Shown: positions 1-11,399 of the stretch, piece by piece | Position numbering within the stretch: position 1 is the stretch's first letter | Layout of the letters: each line of letters begins with the position of its first letter | NCBI RefSeq assembly: GCF_020283565.1 | Contig: NC_060060.1 | Span: 72,029,257 to 72,093,256 of the forward strand | DNA: 64,000 nucleotides | Reading direction: 5' to 3' | DNA from: Trifolium pratense | Lineage: Eukaryota > Streptophyta > Magnoliopsida > Fabales > Fabaceae | Program-made: the position numbers and the translations under genes | The notes under the pieces: model-generated | Told to the model about the DNA's origin: nothing | What the model saw: the letters and a program-made list of their open reading frames with translations, nothing else | The model's database searches: none

Positions 1-50
1 AAAAATAATTTATCATAGCTATTTATACTATTTTGGCTCTCAATATTTAG

Positions 51-3000
51 ATGGGCACACTGGAAGATATTTTGGTTCGTCTGCAGAAAGTTAAGAAATG
101 GGATATTCTTTCTTCTGAAATTCATTCTCAGGTTTGGATTAGATAATTGAATTTAGTGCACTTTGCTAGTTATATTATAACATAGCATGAACAAGCTGCT
201 TATATTTGTAATGATTAGTACATATTACTTCCTCTAAAGACAATATCTAAGGGCATGTTTCCTTTGAGACAACATTGTCTGTTTTGACTTTTAAATACAA
301 AAAATATAATCTTGTTTTCACTTTGTTGATTTCAAAGATGTGTATAGGAGGATACCCTGAAAATAATATATAATTATTTGTCGACTATTTCCTATACAGA
401 CATTTGAAAATAAAAAACATGCGACAATTTTGTAAATAAAAGTGAAAACAGGAAATGAAAACAAATGCTTTCTCAAATCAAACTTGCTCTCTGTTCGGAA
501 TTTCCTGTTTCTTATTGACATGGTTGTTTTTCTTTCAGAAGAAATTAACGGATCCTCTAGATATTCCTAGACACAAAAGGTTTGTATAAGCTGTTTGACT
601 AATTCACTATTTGGGTTGCGTTGTTTCTTACACAAGTTTATGGAATTGCTTTCTAATTAATGGTTGATAATGTTAAGTATTTCTTTTGCAGAGTTGTGGA
701 AATGAAATTGTTGCTTTTTAATATAGCATATGAGAAGGCTAAGCTACAATTAATGAATGTTAAGCGTGAGAGATTACTGGTATTCTCTCTTGCACATAAA
801 TCTTAGTATTTAGCAATACATACTATTGGTGATACAAACATTCATTATTCACAGGAAAAAGTACAACAGCTGAGTTCTGGGCTTCAAGAGACTCAGATGA
901 TGAAAAATTCCATGCCATGTTCTGCTAAGACTAGACTGGTTGACATTCAAGCTGATGATAGTCATATCAATACAAAAATATTTAATTCACAAGGAAAATG
1001 TCAGGTACAATTCATTGTATGCGATTTAGTTTAAATGACCCAGTGATAATAGCTTTAAATTATCATGATGCACTTTCATGTTATATCCAATCTTCAAAAC
1101 CTTTTATTGGTATTGGAAATACACTGATGAGAGAATTACACTGAGTTAAGATCGCTACTTGACATTATATTTAAAGCAACTTTAATTTAAGGATCTTTGA
1201 AAGAATAAAAATCTACATTCTCTGTCCTCGCACTTCGATTCCCTTGCTACACAACATGTCAATCTTTGAGGGAGCATTCTTATACAGAGAGCTCTCCTAA
1301 CAAAATGTCCCTGTATTTTTTTGTTGTCAATAGAATCTTGGAGCTCAGAGAGATCTCCTTGCAAACTTTTTACAATCTCTAACTCACACTAATTCAATAT
1401 TTATAAGTTGTTAGATGAATTGGTGACCCGTTGTCGTATAGCGGTGCAATAGCTCTATTACGTAGCGGATTTTGATGAATCTGCCAGGAAAAACCACGGT
1501 TTATGCATATTCTGCTATAAGGGCTGTAGCAGCTGCTATAACATCATTTGCGGCCACAATTGAAAAAAGTTAAAACAAAGGGTGCTGGTTCGGTTAGTTT
1601 TTTGGGTTAAATGTAACAATCACCTGACTAGCTCGCTTAAAGTTAAAACAAATTTGTACTTAACATTCATGAAAGTTATGTTCGTCTGATGAATGAATTT
1701 CCTTTTGTTTGCATGATATATTTTCCCTTGCATGTCCCTAGTTTCTGTTTGTAGTTCATTGATGCAACATGATCATAAAAGGTTTAATATGTTGTCCCAT
1801 TGTATTTCAATTGGCAATGTTTTATTGGTCAATCTTAGGTTTCTTGCAAAAATGTGATGGAAACGAGGCAAGAGCTTGAAAATTTGGATCAGAAAGCAAA
1901 ATCTTTAAGTGAATTCTTTTATAGTTACTGCAAGATGAAAGGGGATCAAAGCTATACCAACGTCGTAAGATCTGTTCGTGATTATTTGGAAAAGAGAATA
2001 TCTTACAAGTTGGTATTCCAGAATTTGAAGGTTGTTTGACTTTAAATATGGTTCTTATCTATGTACAAGCTAAGATTTCATTTTCTGACCAACAATTTTT
2101 TTTCTACTATTTGTCAGTTGTGGGATGTTGAAGATTTTGAGCGTAAGGATGATTATCACATGATTATTCTCAACTATCGCGGATATATCATCCAAAGGTT
2201 AACTTTGATTTGTTTCTTTTTTTTAAGGATTGGAGCTCAAGTGTATCTTTTGTGACATTACTGAATATGCAAGTGCCTATTTACTTTGATGGAATGTAGG
2301 TTCACAGTAAATGCTGGTCTATCAAGCATTATAGTATCGAATAGCTTGAATGATGTGAATATTGGAAAGGTAATTTGGTTGACAATTTATCCGTTTTATT
2401 ATTATATTATATATTCAACATTCATACCTTGCAGTTTTCTAATATGATACATTTAGTTTTTCAGACCTATCCAAATATGGATGCTTTCTCTGCATTTGTG
2501 TTTGCCTTAAATCCACATACCACCAGCAAGTGCATGGGTCGAATCAGTATGGCACAAGAAACACAGGTAAGTAACTGTTTCTTGTGCTGATTTTCTTCTA
2601 GCAAGTTTGTTTCATTTTTTATTTCATATTTCCTATATTTTTAGAGGGGATTACCATATTCATTAAATTATTAGTTACAGCAGGGGTGGTCCTCACTCAT
2701 TTTCAAAATCTACTTGATACGTACTAGAAAAGTAAACTAATGGTATGAATGGTGTGGTTTATGAGAGTTAAGAAAATTTAGTTTCAAAGAAGCCTTTAAG
2801 TAGTCTTTTCTGTTATCCCTTTGCTTTCTATTTCTTGGGCTCAAAGTTTTCTTTTGCAACCTCATAGTGTGTTGTAGCTAACCAGCTATTTTATGCAGAT
2901 AACAGGTTCACTTCTAAGTAATTTGCTAGATGTGGTTGAGGAGGTTCAGTTAGCTCGGGTAGAAATTAGAAATTTGGTCCAGGCTAAGTTCAATTCTCAT

Positions 3001-4743
3001 TCAGGTATGCAAATTTCCTCTGTACTCTAAATATTATACCATGTGCCAATGTTTTAAAAATTAAGGTGGGGGCAGTCATTGAATCAGTGAAAGAATGTTA
3101 TTTACTACTTCAACTCCAAGTTGAACTGCTGATAATTAAATATATATTATTAATATTATATTATTATATATAACATATCAAATAAGAAGCTATAAGGAAT
3201 AAAGCTTCATATAAATCTAAATTAACTTAAAACCATATTATATGTCTTGCTAGACAAAAATTAATCAATAATAAGAGACTAAATGATATATTTGAACCAT
3301 ATACAAATGCGAACCTCATACACGAGTCTTTGTAACTTAGCATTAGGCCTTTATTCTGAAAAATAATTATAGTCTTTTTGAAATCACGACTTTTCAAATT
3401 TAGTCCCTAAATAAATTTTATTCGCCTTCAGTTCCTATTTGAAAAGGGCGCTTTAGTCCCTCAAAATAATCCCTATAAAAAAATTGGAACTAAAAGTGAT
3501 TTAAATTTATTTAGATACTGAACTTGAAAGGCCGTGATTTATAAGGACTATATACATATTAAACTTATAAATATGCATCTGGTTGGATTAAAAAAACAGG
3601 TTCAAGCAGCTTATAATGGAGAAACCTCCTTTATTGAATTTCTGCTTTATTTTTTACTAGTTTGACCTGCGTCCACTGGTTTTATGAACAGTTTTTTGGG
3701 ATTGAAATTGAACAGAACTACTGAACAAGTACTTAATCAGTTTATCAGTCAGTTACCCTATCAAACTGGCCGGTCCGGACCGATTTAATTTTCAAAACCA
3801 TAATATGAACCTTTTATCAACAGAATATTCCTTCCTTAATTAATTGGAATTGGTACTACCTTCCATTTTCTGACATTAGATCTAACTGGTATTTCACATT
3901 GTCTATTTCATACCGTTTTTGCAGTTAATCAACTTGATTTGCAGCTATCTTTCATCGACTTCTGTGGTGGGAAGAAGGTGCAAGTGATTCTCGATATGAC
4001 ATGCTTAAAATGGTAATCCTGCAATTATTTTAACATTCACCTTTAAATTATTTTTCCTTGTTACCAAGGTGTCTTTGGTTTGCCGAAAAATTATGTTTTG
4101 ACAAGTAAAACTACTTGTATGTTTGATTTGAAAATGGTCATGGAAGACAATACATAAGATGAAGCAGAAGACAAGTCTTGAATTCTGTTACCAAGTGAAA
4201 TAGGATACAACTTTTTTGTGTAATGCACATTATACAAAACCAAAAGTTAAAATTACTATTCAACTTTTTCTACAAAACAAAAAGTTATGCTATGACTCAA
4301 TTATTTGTACTGTACTATTCTGCTTTTGTTATACTAGAACATCTATCAAACGTACCCTAGCTGTTGTTTGTTTCTTGCTTGAGTGTTCCAATCATATAAG
4401 CACTGTACACAAGTCACTTAAAATTGAGTCTGCCAAGTGTTTAAATATGTTGATATCCCGGCATGAGATAAGCTTTATGGTTACATTTTTTTTTGGTATT
4501 TGTAACTTTGTAATGAAACGAACTGATTTAACAATTGGTTTGAGCAGTGGGGCATATCCTGCAGAGGTTCTTCCGTCTCAAATATATGGTCTTGCTGCTA
4601 ATGGGGAACAAAAGGCTCTTCCTTCATCGCTTGTAGATGAAATAAGAAGTGCAGCAGAGAGTGTGAGTGTGGGGTATTCAAGAATTGTTAGGCTTTGTAG
4701 GTGCATTTCCCAGGCAGTTCAGGGTTGCACTCAAGGAAGGTGA
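51..4743 (+). CDS. KNL1: KNL1/Spc105-like kinetochore protein, C-terminal part (11 exons, 5'-truncated by window)
   Basis: Exons read by eye: 51-131, 539-579, 692-779, 855-1004, 1839-2030, 2118-2197, 2300-2369, 2465-2566, 2899-3004, 3925-4012, 4548-4743. All introns are GT-AG and the phases agree, giving 397 residues to a TGA. Position 51 follows an acceptor-like ag, so this is probably an internal exon and the long N-terminus lies upstream. Residues 1-184 are charged and helical, as in a coiled coil. From about 185 (LWDVEDFERKDDYHM) a compact alpha/beta region follows, ending near the conserved-looking CGAYPAEVLPSQIYGLA. Known of the family: KNL1 is the outer-kinetochore scaffold of the KMN network, and its C-terminal coiled coil plus tandem RWD domain docks Mis12. 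Inference: identity rests on this architecture and on the neighbouring XERICO-like gene, the pairing I recall for AT2G04235/AT2G04240. Splice model fairly sure, product name less so. Confidence 0.62.
3366..3555. repeat. Foldback MITE-like repeat inside a KNL1 intron
   Basis: Arms at about 3366-3418 and 3504-3555 are imperfect inverted repeats of each other; both contain tagtc, atcacg and ctaaataaattt words. It lies in the intron 3005-3924. The surrounding 3046-3803 starts with caatgttttaaaa and ends with ccggtccggaccg and ttttcaaaacc, resembling the ends of the hAT-like element at 59435-61092. The intron may therefore hold a worn relative of that element. No TSD was found. Confidence 0.45.
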
Positions 4744-5226
4744 TCTTGTCTAATTGCCTTCATTCACTGTCAATTTTGGGTTGATTGTTCATTAGAGCTT
4801 TATCTTGTATATTTTCACATCCCGCCGTTGCTATAAATGGACGAGTAATTCTCATGAAGCACGAAATCATTCACTAATTTCCCAATGATTAGTGCTGTCA
4901 TAAAGGAAATCAGTTTTTCAAGATCTGAAGTTCTTTGTGATTTTTTGCAAGCTTTTCAATCTATAAGTTTCTTGTTCAAGTATAATATTTGGTTATCAGA
5001 ATGTTAGAAGATGAAAATTTGTGTATATTTCTTGTGAATATATTTGAGTTTAGAAGGTTGGTTTTATAACATTGGTATGATATTTAAAAGATGTAAACAT
5101 GAACATTTAACCTTCTGAAATCAATAGATGTTAAGATCAAAATGTTGACCAAATTAGTGCTCAAAATTATTTGACATTGACGTTTCTTGAAGACACGGAT
5201 TATTTCGAATTTGTCCAGGCATTAGA
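4744..5226. other. 3' flank of the KNL1-like gene
   Basis: AT-rich sequence without an open frame or recognisable repeat. It should contain the 3' UTR and poly(A) site of the upstream gene, but I cannot place the cleavage site. Confidence 0.4.
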
Positions 5227-5305
5227 TAAAATTAAAAAGAAATAGTTCATGTGAGCATAGTTTAGTTGACAGAGATAGTGCATGTTATTATAGGGAATGA
5301 GGTTC
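5227..5305 (+). repeat. 79-bp direct repeat, copy 1 (5' part of a SINE plus its TSD)
   Basis: Matches 6809-6887 without a difference that I can see. It contains the TSD and first ~60 bases of the SINE at 6825-6957 and breaks off inside the B-box word ggttc. The two copies flank 1,503 bp of unrelated sequence. Confidence 0.85.
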
Positions 5306-6808
5306 AATAGTTTAGTATCCAATAAAACTTAGCCCTTGGATCCATCATTTTGACTGTCAAAAAAAAATCTATGTTATCTTGATTGTCTTTCAATTAGATA
5401 TTCGTGCATTTAATATCCTAATCAAGTTCCTTATTTAAAAATCACATGAAAGAAAGGATCTTTACATTATGGAAATGGATTCCCTACTAACAATGCTAAG
5501 GATCTATATTCAAGACAGACTTTGTTGCTGTTAGCGATCACGGCAATCAATGACTTTGGCGGTTGATTAAGATCAGACAAGTCAGATTTTGAGTTCTCAA
5601 TATTTTATAGTCAAGATGTGAACCGTCTAATCTCCATCCATCAACTTAGATGAATTGACTCCAATAACAATAGGAAATTCCAACCGTAGAGAATCTGAGT
5701 TCCTATACCAGTTAACTCAAAATAGGGTTTTGAAATCCACAATTCAAAAATAGTACAATAAATTTTAAATAATATATAAGAGTGTATAACTAGCTAAATC
5801 ATTTATAAATAAATGAATATACATTCATAGGTTGAAAATTGGAGAAGTATTGTCCAAAACACAAGGACTAGGATAAAATCAATGAATGAAATAGTATATG
5901 ATATCATGGTTTCCAAGGTGGTGGTGGAGGTGGATTTTGTGGCCCAAATGGTAGAATAGCTTCAAAATGAATTTTCTTATTTTGCTCCCAAAATAAAGAT
6001 TTACTGTAAAATAAAGTTTATTTCCAAAATAAAAATTTTAAAGATTTATTTTCAAATTTTTTTGAATTAAAAAAAAACATAATCTTTATTTTTTAAAAAC
6101 AAAACTTTATTTTTTTTGTTAATCTCTTTGAATTAAAAAAATAGAAAAAGAAGTTTTATTCGTGTTTTCCTAATCTACCAAAACTATTTGTCCTAGAACT
6201 AGAAAAATAGAAAGAAGCATAAGACAATAACGAAGTAGAAGACGATTCTGCCGATTGAAGAAGTTGACGACGAATACGATCACAACGGTGGAAGCAAACG
6301 ATTCTGGTGAAGTTTTTTTTTAATTCAAAAAGATTTGAAAATAAATCTTTAAAATCTTTATTTTGGAAATAAAATTTATTTGGGAGTAGATCTTTATTTT
6401 GGGAGCAAAATAAGAATTTTTTTTTTTTATTTTAGGAAAAAAATAATAATTTTGTACGAAAAAAAATTATTTTTAGGAATTTTTTTTATTTTTTATGAAA
6501 AAAATTTTATTTTTTTTTTGGTAGGATTTTTTTTATTTTGGGAAAAAAATAAATAAGGAAATTCGTTTTTTTAATTTTGTAGGAAAAAAATATTATCTGA
6601 CGTGGAATTTAAAAAATAAATATAGATGATTTTTTTCCACGTGTACAAGTCATGTCAGCAAATTTGCACAGTCACTTGTCCTACCGTACACTGAAGGGGC
6701 AAAATGAGGGAATCTAGTTTTTGCAGGGGGGTAAACAGAAAAAAAATCTGCATAGGGGGATAAACAAAAATTTGACTATTTTGCAGGGGGATAAATGATC
6801 ATTTACCC
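5306..6808. mobile_element. 1.5-kb insertion splitting a SINE; non-coding, contains a foldback
   Basis: This block lies between the two 79-bp direct repeats. Its right end (about 6715-6808) is rich in gcaggggggtaaac and gataaatgatcatttaccc words, typical of the edges of a common legume repeat family (from memory). The matching inverted left end is not seen, so one end seems lost. It has no credible coding frame. A long foldback occupies 5971-6420. Confidence 0.5.
5971..6420. repeat. Inverted repeat, ~108-bp arms
   Basis: Arm 5971-6078 and arm 6312-6420 are imperfect reverse complements; both hold ttttgctcccaaaataaaga or its complement, then the same A/T-rich order. A ~230-bp spacer separates them. 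It resembles a MITE or the core of the larger 5306-6808 insertion. Confidence 0.7.
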
Positions 6809-6824
6809 TAAAATTAAAAAGAAA

Positions 6825-6957
6825 TAGTTCATGTGAGCATAGTTTAGTTGACAGAGATAGTGCATGTTATTATAGGGAATGAGGTTCGAATCCCAATACT
6901 TCTACTTATTCACCTTAAAATGTGAAATTTTAGCTATTAGGCTACTTGACTAAAAAA
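6825..6957 (+). mobile_element. tRNA-derived SINE with 15-bp TSD
   Basis: The head carries an A-box-like tagtttagttga and a B box ggttcgaatcc; the tail reads aggctacttgac and runs into A's. TSD aaaattaaaaagaaa lies at 6810-6824 and 6958-6972. The style recalls Au-type plant SINEs. The 5' part is duplicated at 5227-5305. Confidence 0.75.
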
Positions 6958-6972
6958 AAAATTAAAAAGAAA

Positions 6973-8384
6973 AGTTTTTATGACAATTTAAATGTGGGAA
7001 AATATATTATTTTACTATTCTCATGAAGGTTTTGAATTATGTATCTTGAAGTTATAAAGTTAAACTCGTCATTGAGTTAACACCTCAAGAAAATACTAAT
7101 CATGGGATAAGAGGGTGAATTTCTTAAAAATCAAATTTCAATTTTCTCAAATAATTCGAAAAGATTCTTGTTTTGTACCAGATTTTTAGGCTGAATCAAG
7201 TCCAATGTCACATCTATCGGTCCAATACCATATTCATTGGCCTATATATACAAAGTTTTACCACCTCCTAAGGTAGGTATTATTCTAACGTCTACCTCCA
7301 CTTCAAGTTTATACTGACTTGGGCGTCTGAATGTTTTTTGCAGGTAACCTCCCTTTCGCCATGGCTGGTCGTTGACTTTTAGCTCGGAACATTTCTTTCA
7401 TAGGTCCACCAAGTGAGTTTCTCTATCATCTCTTTTATCTCTTCAAATAAAACTTGAGTTCTATTACAAACAAATCTCATTAACCATTTGAGTAGAATCA
7501 TCTATTTCATTTTATTTTAATAAGTGTAATTTTTCTTGCCCAAAGTCTCTTTCCTTATCAAATTTGTGGAACATAAACTTTTTATTTGCTTTTTTACTCA
7601 TTCATTTCTACTGTATATTAGCATGTAAAAATATGATTATCTTTTTTGGGTTATCATAATTTATCCTCCGTTAAAACTTGGAATCAAAGTGTCATGACAT
7701 CTTCAAAAGATATTTATATAGTTACAATCTTTTGAATACAATATTTAGTCACACATACATCAAAACATATACTCCGTATTAATTATTTAAAAAGTATACA
7801 ATATTTAATTATTTTCTCTTTCGACTTTTTTTAAAAATGTGGTTTCTAAATGATTGTAACACACAAATCTTTCTCCCATCTTTCATGACCATTTTCATCG
7901 GTGTCAGCATCAGCCAGATAGATATGTGATTTGTTGTCTGAAAATAATACCACCCTAAAAATCACAAATTGCTGTTCAATTCAAAGCAAAATGTTGATCA
8001 TATAAAAACAAAACTTATCTTTCTTTTTATGTAACTAAATTCCATTGTGGTGCCATGTGACTAAACTTTTTTTATTCGATATTTATAATGAAAAAACACA
8101 GTTTTAATTTAACATTAATAAAATCATACAAAATGTTTAGATAGAGCATAATACTGAATGCATATATTCAGTTCCATTTTTTAACTGAACTAAATGGTAT
8201 TTTATTTCTTGTGCATGATATCTCGACTTAGTGGCAAGAACTTGAATTTATAATCTCAATGAAAGAAGTTGATATCCCATATTATAAAAGAGTTGCAAAA
8301 TAACTATTAATATTACCGTTATTTGTCTGATGCGGGGTTTGGACTTCCTAGTAGCAAAATAATTGCATTTAGTGGTTTTAAAGC
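6973..8384. other. Gene-free AT-rich stretch with a possible gypsy LTR remnant (7185-7440)
   Basis: No coding frame. Around 7315-7365 the words cttgggcgtctgaatg and tttttgcaggtaacctcc resemble the end of Tat/Athila-type gypsy LTRs as I remember them. No TSD or partner LTR is visible. The rest holds nothing I recognise. Confidence 0.3.
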
Positions 8385-8396
8385 AGTTTGTGTACA

Positions 8397-8511
8397 TTCT
8401 CATGAGCTTAGTTCAGGTGGTAGGAAAATCGCATTATATATGCATGGGTCAGAGTTCGAACTCCGAATATCACTTATTCTATTCATCTTAGGGGTAAAAT
8501 TTCTAACCATT
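8397..8511 (+). mobile_element. tRNA-derived SINE (Au-like) with 12-bp TSD
   Basis: A box tagttcaggtgg at 8409-8420 and B box gagttcgaactcc at 8452-8464 are spaced as in a tRNA head. Perfect 12-bp TSD agtttgtgtaca lies at 8385-8396 and 8512-8523. The acceptor stem is not conserved, so it is not a tRNA gene. Confidence 0.75.
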
Positions 8512-8523
8512 AGTTTGTGTACA

Positions 8524-9017
8524 ACATATAATTCGTGCAATAAGCCCTTGAATACTGAGTTGGATTAGTGATTGGATAAAAAACGGACATAGATTCAATG
8601 CAGTCACTGTGATGCAGTCTCACTGCACCCAATCCAGGTCAATAAAAAACTCATCACATAATGCATTATTATAACTAAGAGAATGTTAGCAAAAAAAGAA
8701 AAAGAAAAAAGACTTGTAACATCAAATAAAAACACATGGGAGGGCATTATGGACAAACAAGCAAAAAAAAGTATACCCCTGATCTCATATGTGGCAACAT
8801 CAGATACAGATAACAGAGAAAGAAAGAAAAAAAGTAAATAAAAGCCTCCACTAACTCTACATCATAAAAAAGCCAAAGCACTAAGAAGACTAAAGAAAAA
8901 GTCAGATACATAGGAACATCAAAATCAAAATTGTAACACAAATATGTACACACTATATATAATGTACATCAAAAGAACCTCTCTATTTTACATTTGTGCA
9001 TGCTTTAATCATTGCTC
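8524..9017 (-). other. Probable 3' UTR and downstream flank of the XERICO-like gene
   Basis: A/T-rich sequence directly downstream of the stop codon at 9018-9020 on the minus strand, with no independent gene. The hydrophobic frame that can be read at 8747-8953 is compositional noise. Confidence 0.45.
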
Positions 9018-9497
9018 TTACCATAAGCAAGTTGCATCATCTTCAGGAATTAAAGGACTCCTACAAAGTGGACATGTAATGTTCCAATAATCCAACCACT
9101 TTTCCAAACACACTTTATGAAAAACATGTCCACAAGATAAACAGTAGTTTATCTCTGATTCAGGTTCAAATTGAGTAAGACACACTGAACAATCATGTTC
9201 AGGTTCTTTCCAGCTACTACACACACTGTCAAACCTAAGTGTTGGTGTCCTACTTCTAAACTCTTCAATGAAATCATCTGAGGGACTGAGATGAAATTCA
9301 TACGACTCAGGTGAGTTTTGAGAGATACTGTAATCTTGTGAAGGAGTGGAAGTTGAGGATAATGGTGAAGCAATGATACCAATTATATGTAGGATAGTCC
9401 TAATAATGCCTTTGAATATTGATATTGACATAGCAGTGTTTACTAGAATTATGCATAAAACTCCTTCAGATGGTGCTGGAAGACTTGATAGGCCCAT
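9018..9497 (-). CDS. XERICO: XERICO-like RING-H2 zinc-finger protein
   Basis: A single coding exon encodes 159 residues. It starts MGLSSLPAPSEG, the XERICO N-terminus; an in-frame ATG eight codons upstream (9521) is less likely. Residues ~12-42 are hydrophobic and could anchor the protein in a membrane. EEFRSRTPTLRFDS precedes a canonical RING-H2: CSVC, CGHVFHKVC and CPLC with all eight Zn ligands, including WLDYWNITCPLC. Family knowledge: XERICO is a small RING-H2 E3-type protein (162 aa in Arabidopsis) tied to ABA accumulation and drought tolerance. The frame is intact. A TATA box near 10508 and a donor at 10379 on the same strand suggest a non-coding first exon with a long 5' UTR intron, the usual reason for a start this far from its promoter. 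Confidence 0.92.
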   Translation of the reverse strand: MGLSSLPAPSEGVLCIILVNTAMSISIFKGIIRTILHIIGIIASPLSSTSTPSQDYSISQNSPESYEFHLSPSDDFIEEFRSRTPTLRFDSVCSSWKEPEHDCSVCLTQFEPESEINYCLSCGHVFHKVCLEKWLDYWNITCPLCRSPLIPEDDATCLW

Positions 9498-9819
9498 TTT
9501 GTGATACACTTTATGATCCAACTTTTGTGCACAAAAGTAGTAACTTATGTGTCAAATAATTAATGGAAACTCTTGTTGATAACTTACCTGTAAACACATC
9601 AAAAGGGTATACTTTAATAAAATTAAAGAAAACAAATAATAAAGTGTTGTGTTGACTAATCAATTAAAAAGATTGAATTGATTGGGTTATAGTGGTCAAA
9701 ATATCTGATTTCACATGTTTACTGCAAAATATCTAGAGTTTGCAACATACCAAGAATTTGGATAAGGAAATAGGAATTTAAAAAATCTCATTGAAAATTG
9801 ATATTCAGAATACAAATTT

Positions 9820-9907
9820 TTTTATATTTACAATGGAGCTGATGATCGAAACCAGGACCTCATGCATACTACCCAAATTCCTCACCACTAGACCAGACCT
9901 AATGGCT
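9820..9907 (-). mobile_element. Short tRNA-derived SINE with 18-bp TSD
   Basis: On the minus strand a tRNA-like head (ggtctagtggtgagg, then ggtttcgatc) is followed by an A-rich tail, seen as T's on the plus strand. TSD tattcagaatacaaattt is perfect at 9802-9819 and 9908-9925. It lies between the XERICO coding exon and its presumed promoter, so probably in the 5' UTR intron. Confidence 0.75.
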
Positions 9908-10379
9908 TATTCAGAATACAAATTTGTTATTACCCTAAAAATCTAAACAAATTAGGTAAAAGAGGAACAGAAAAGTTCTGTTCTTTAATAGACAAGAACA
10001 AAGGGGTTTTAAGGAGACAAATCAAACAACCAAGTGGAAAAAATTTGTTTTTTTTAAAACCCAATTAGCTTATAATTTGATGTTAAAGTTTCCAGATTTC
10101 AAATTGATCAAACTAGATTAAATTATAAGCATTGGAATTTAGGGTGGCTTCTTCATCAACAAAATTACCAAAAAAAACAAAACTTTATGTAACAAAATAT
10201 GGCTCAAAATTCTTATGTTTAAGGTTACAAGACAAAAACAACAACAACAAAAGAATCATAGAAAGAAACTAACATAGGATCTAACATTTCATGGAAGCAT
10301 GTTAAATTACAATATGGAAAAATATTAAATACCCATAATAGTGAAGAAGAAGAAAAAAAATGCAATTTTTAGGACTTAC

Positions 10380-10477
10380 AATGAAGGGATTTGAGGATTT
10401 GTGAATTGGGTGATGAAATTGAAGTGAAAAGAGGTTGTTATTACAAGTGAGTTTGTGATATTGGAGTTGATGATGAG
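10380..10477 (-). other. Presumed non-coding first exon of the XERICO-like gene
   Basis: On the minus strand a C/A/T-rich leader begins ~30 bases after a TATA box and ends in cattcatt|gtaagt, a good donor at 10379. The length and composition fit a 5' UTR exon. The acceptor is not certain; a tttacag near 9590 and aaag near 9510 are candidates. Confidence 0.45.
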
Positions 10478-10504
10478 TAGTGTTTTTCCCACTTTTCCCT
10501 TTTG

Positions 10505-10511
10505 CTTTATA
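10505..10511 (-). promoter_or_regulatory. TATA box, XERICO-like gene
   Basis: Minus-strand reading is ctctataaagc. It lies ~30 bases upstream of a leader with 5' UTR composition and a following splice donor, in the right orientation for the RING-H2 gene about 1 kb away. Confidence 0.5.
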
Positions 10512-10743
10512 GAGCAATACCCCACTTAACACTAATAGCTAGAGATTCATTGATTATCTCTAGTGTAACCTTAGTTCCTTAACCATGGTTACTAGTTCCT
10601 TGTTTTCCGGACAAAAGACGATTAACCATAGTTAGTTTTCTTTTCATCATGTGCCTATCATTTTCTTTGTCTTTCTCATTTTGTATGTGACTCTAAAAAA
10701 AAACTGAAAATTAACCCAAACATTAACATAGGTGAGTAATGAG

Positions 10744-11399
10744 CAGCAGCGGACCTAGGGGTAGGCTGAGGTGGGCCATGGCCCACCCCACCCTCAAATT
10801 TTTTTTTTTTTTTTTTTATATGTAGGTTATTAATTTAAATGTATTATTAATGATTTTAAGTCACCCGGTATATATATATGTACAAATATTAATGTAAATA
10901 TTAATTTAGAGTATATTATTGATGATTATAAGTAATTCGGTACACATATTAGTTCAAGTATTAGTGTAAATGTTAGTTCATAATTAATTGAATTTATAAT
11001 AATAGATAAAATTAGCAGTTGAACTAGCATATATAAATATGAAATGACATAAAAAATATGTTTAATTAATATTAAATTTTTCAAGTCCCATATTTTCACA
11101 TTTGTTGCAATTTTAGTCCTATCTCAATATTTTTTTATTACTTTTTTGCTGTAAAATTAGCGAATTTTAATGGGAAAAAATTGTGAATTTTGGTCTCAAA
11201 TTTGATATTTCATCTTTAGATTCAATGTTGGAGACAATAAATCACGTTTATAGCCAAAAATCACAATTTTTAGAGTAAAAATATAGTTTGTTGGTACCAA
11301 AATTGTAACATGTGAAAATAGAGGAGCAAAAAATTCAATTTGAAAATAGATTGACTATTTTTCGGCCCACCCACGATATTTTTTCTGGTTCCGCCACTG
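10744..11399. mobile_element. Non-autonomous hAT element (656 bp)
   Basis: Perfect 8-bp TSD gtaatgag lies at 10736-10743 and 11400-11407. Terminal inverted repeats are CAGCAGCGGACC on the left and, reverse-complemented, CAGTGGCGGAACC on the right. Near both ends gtgggcc words repeat in inverted sense. No transposase frame remains. An internal foldback (about 11063-11345) suggests a nested MITE. Confidence 0.85.

Noticed and set aside
4216..4743. Continuous 175-codon frame on the plus strand as a separate gene
   Set aside because: Only its last ~65 codons (from 4548) are the final KNL1-like exon; the earlier part is intron, with an acceptor gagcag just before 4548.
5227..6887. 79-bp direct repeats as the TSD of a normal transposon
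   Set aside because: No known plant element makes target duplications this long; kept as a repair or template-switch event instead.
8401..8470. Functional tRNA gene
   Set aside because: A and B boxes are present but no acceptor or anticodon stem pairs; a TSD shows it is a SINE.
8323..8568. 81-codon frame near 8.4 kb as a gene
   Set aside because: It reads through a tRNA-derived SINE with a TSD.
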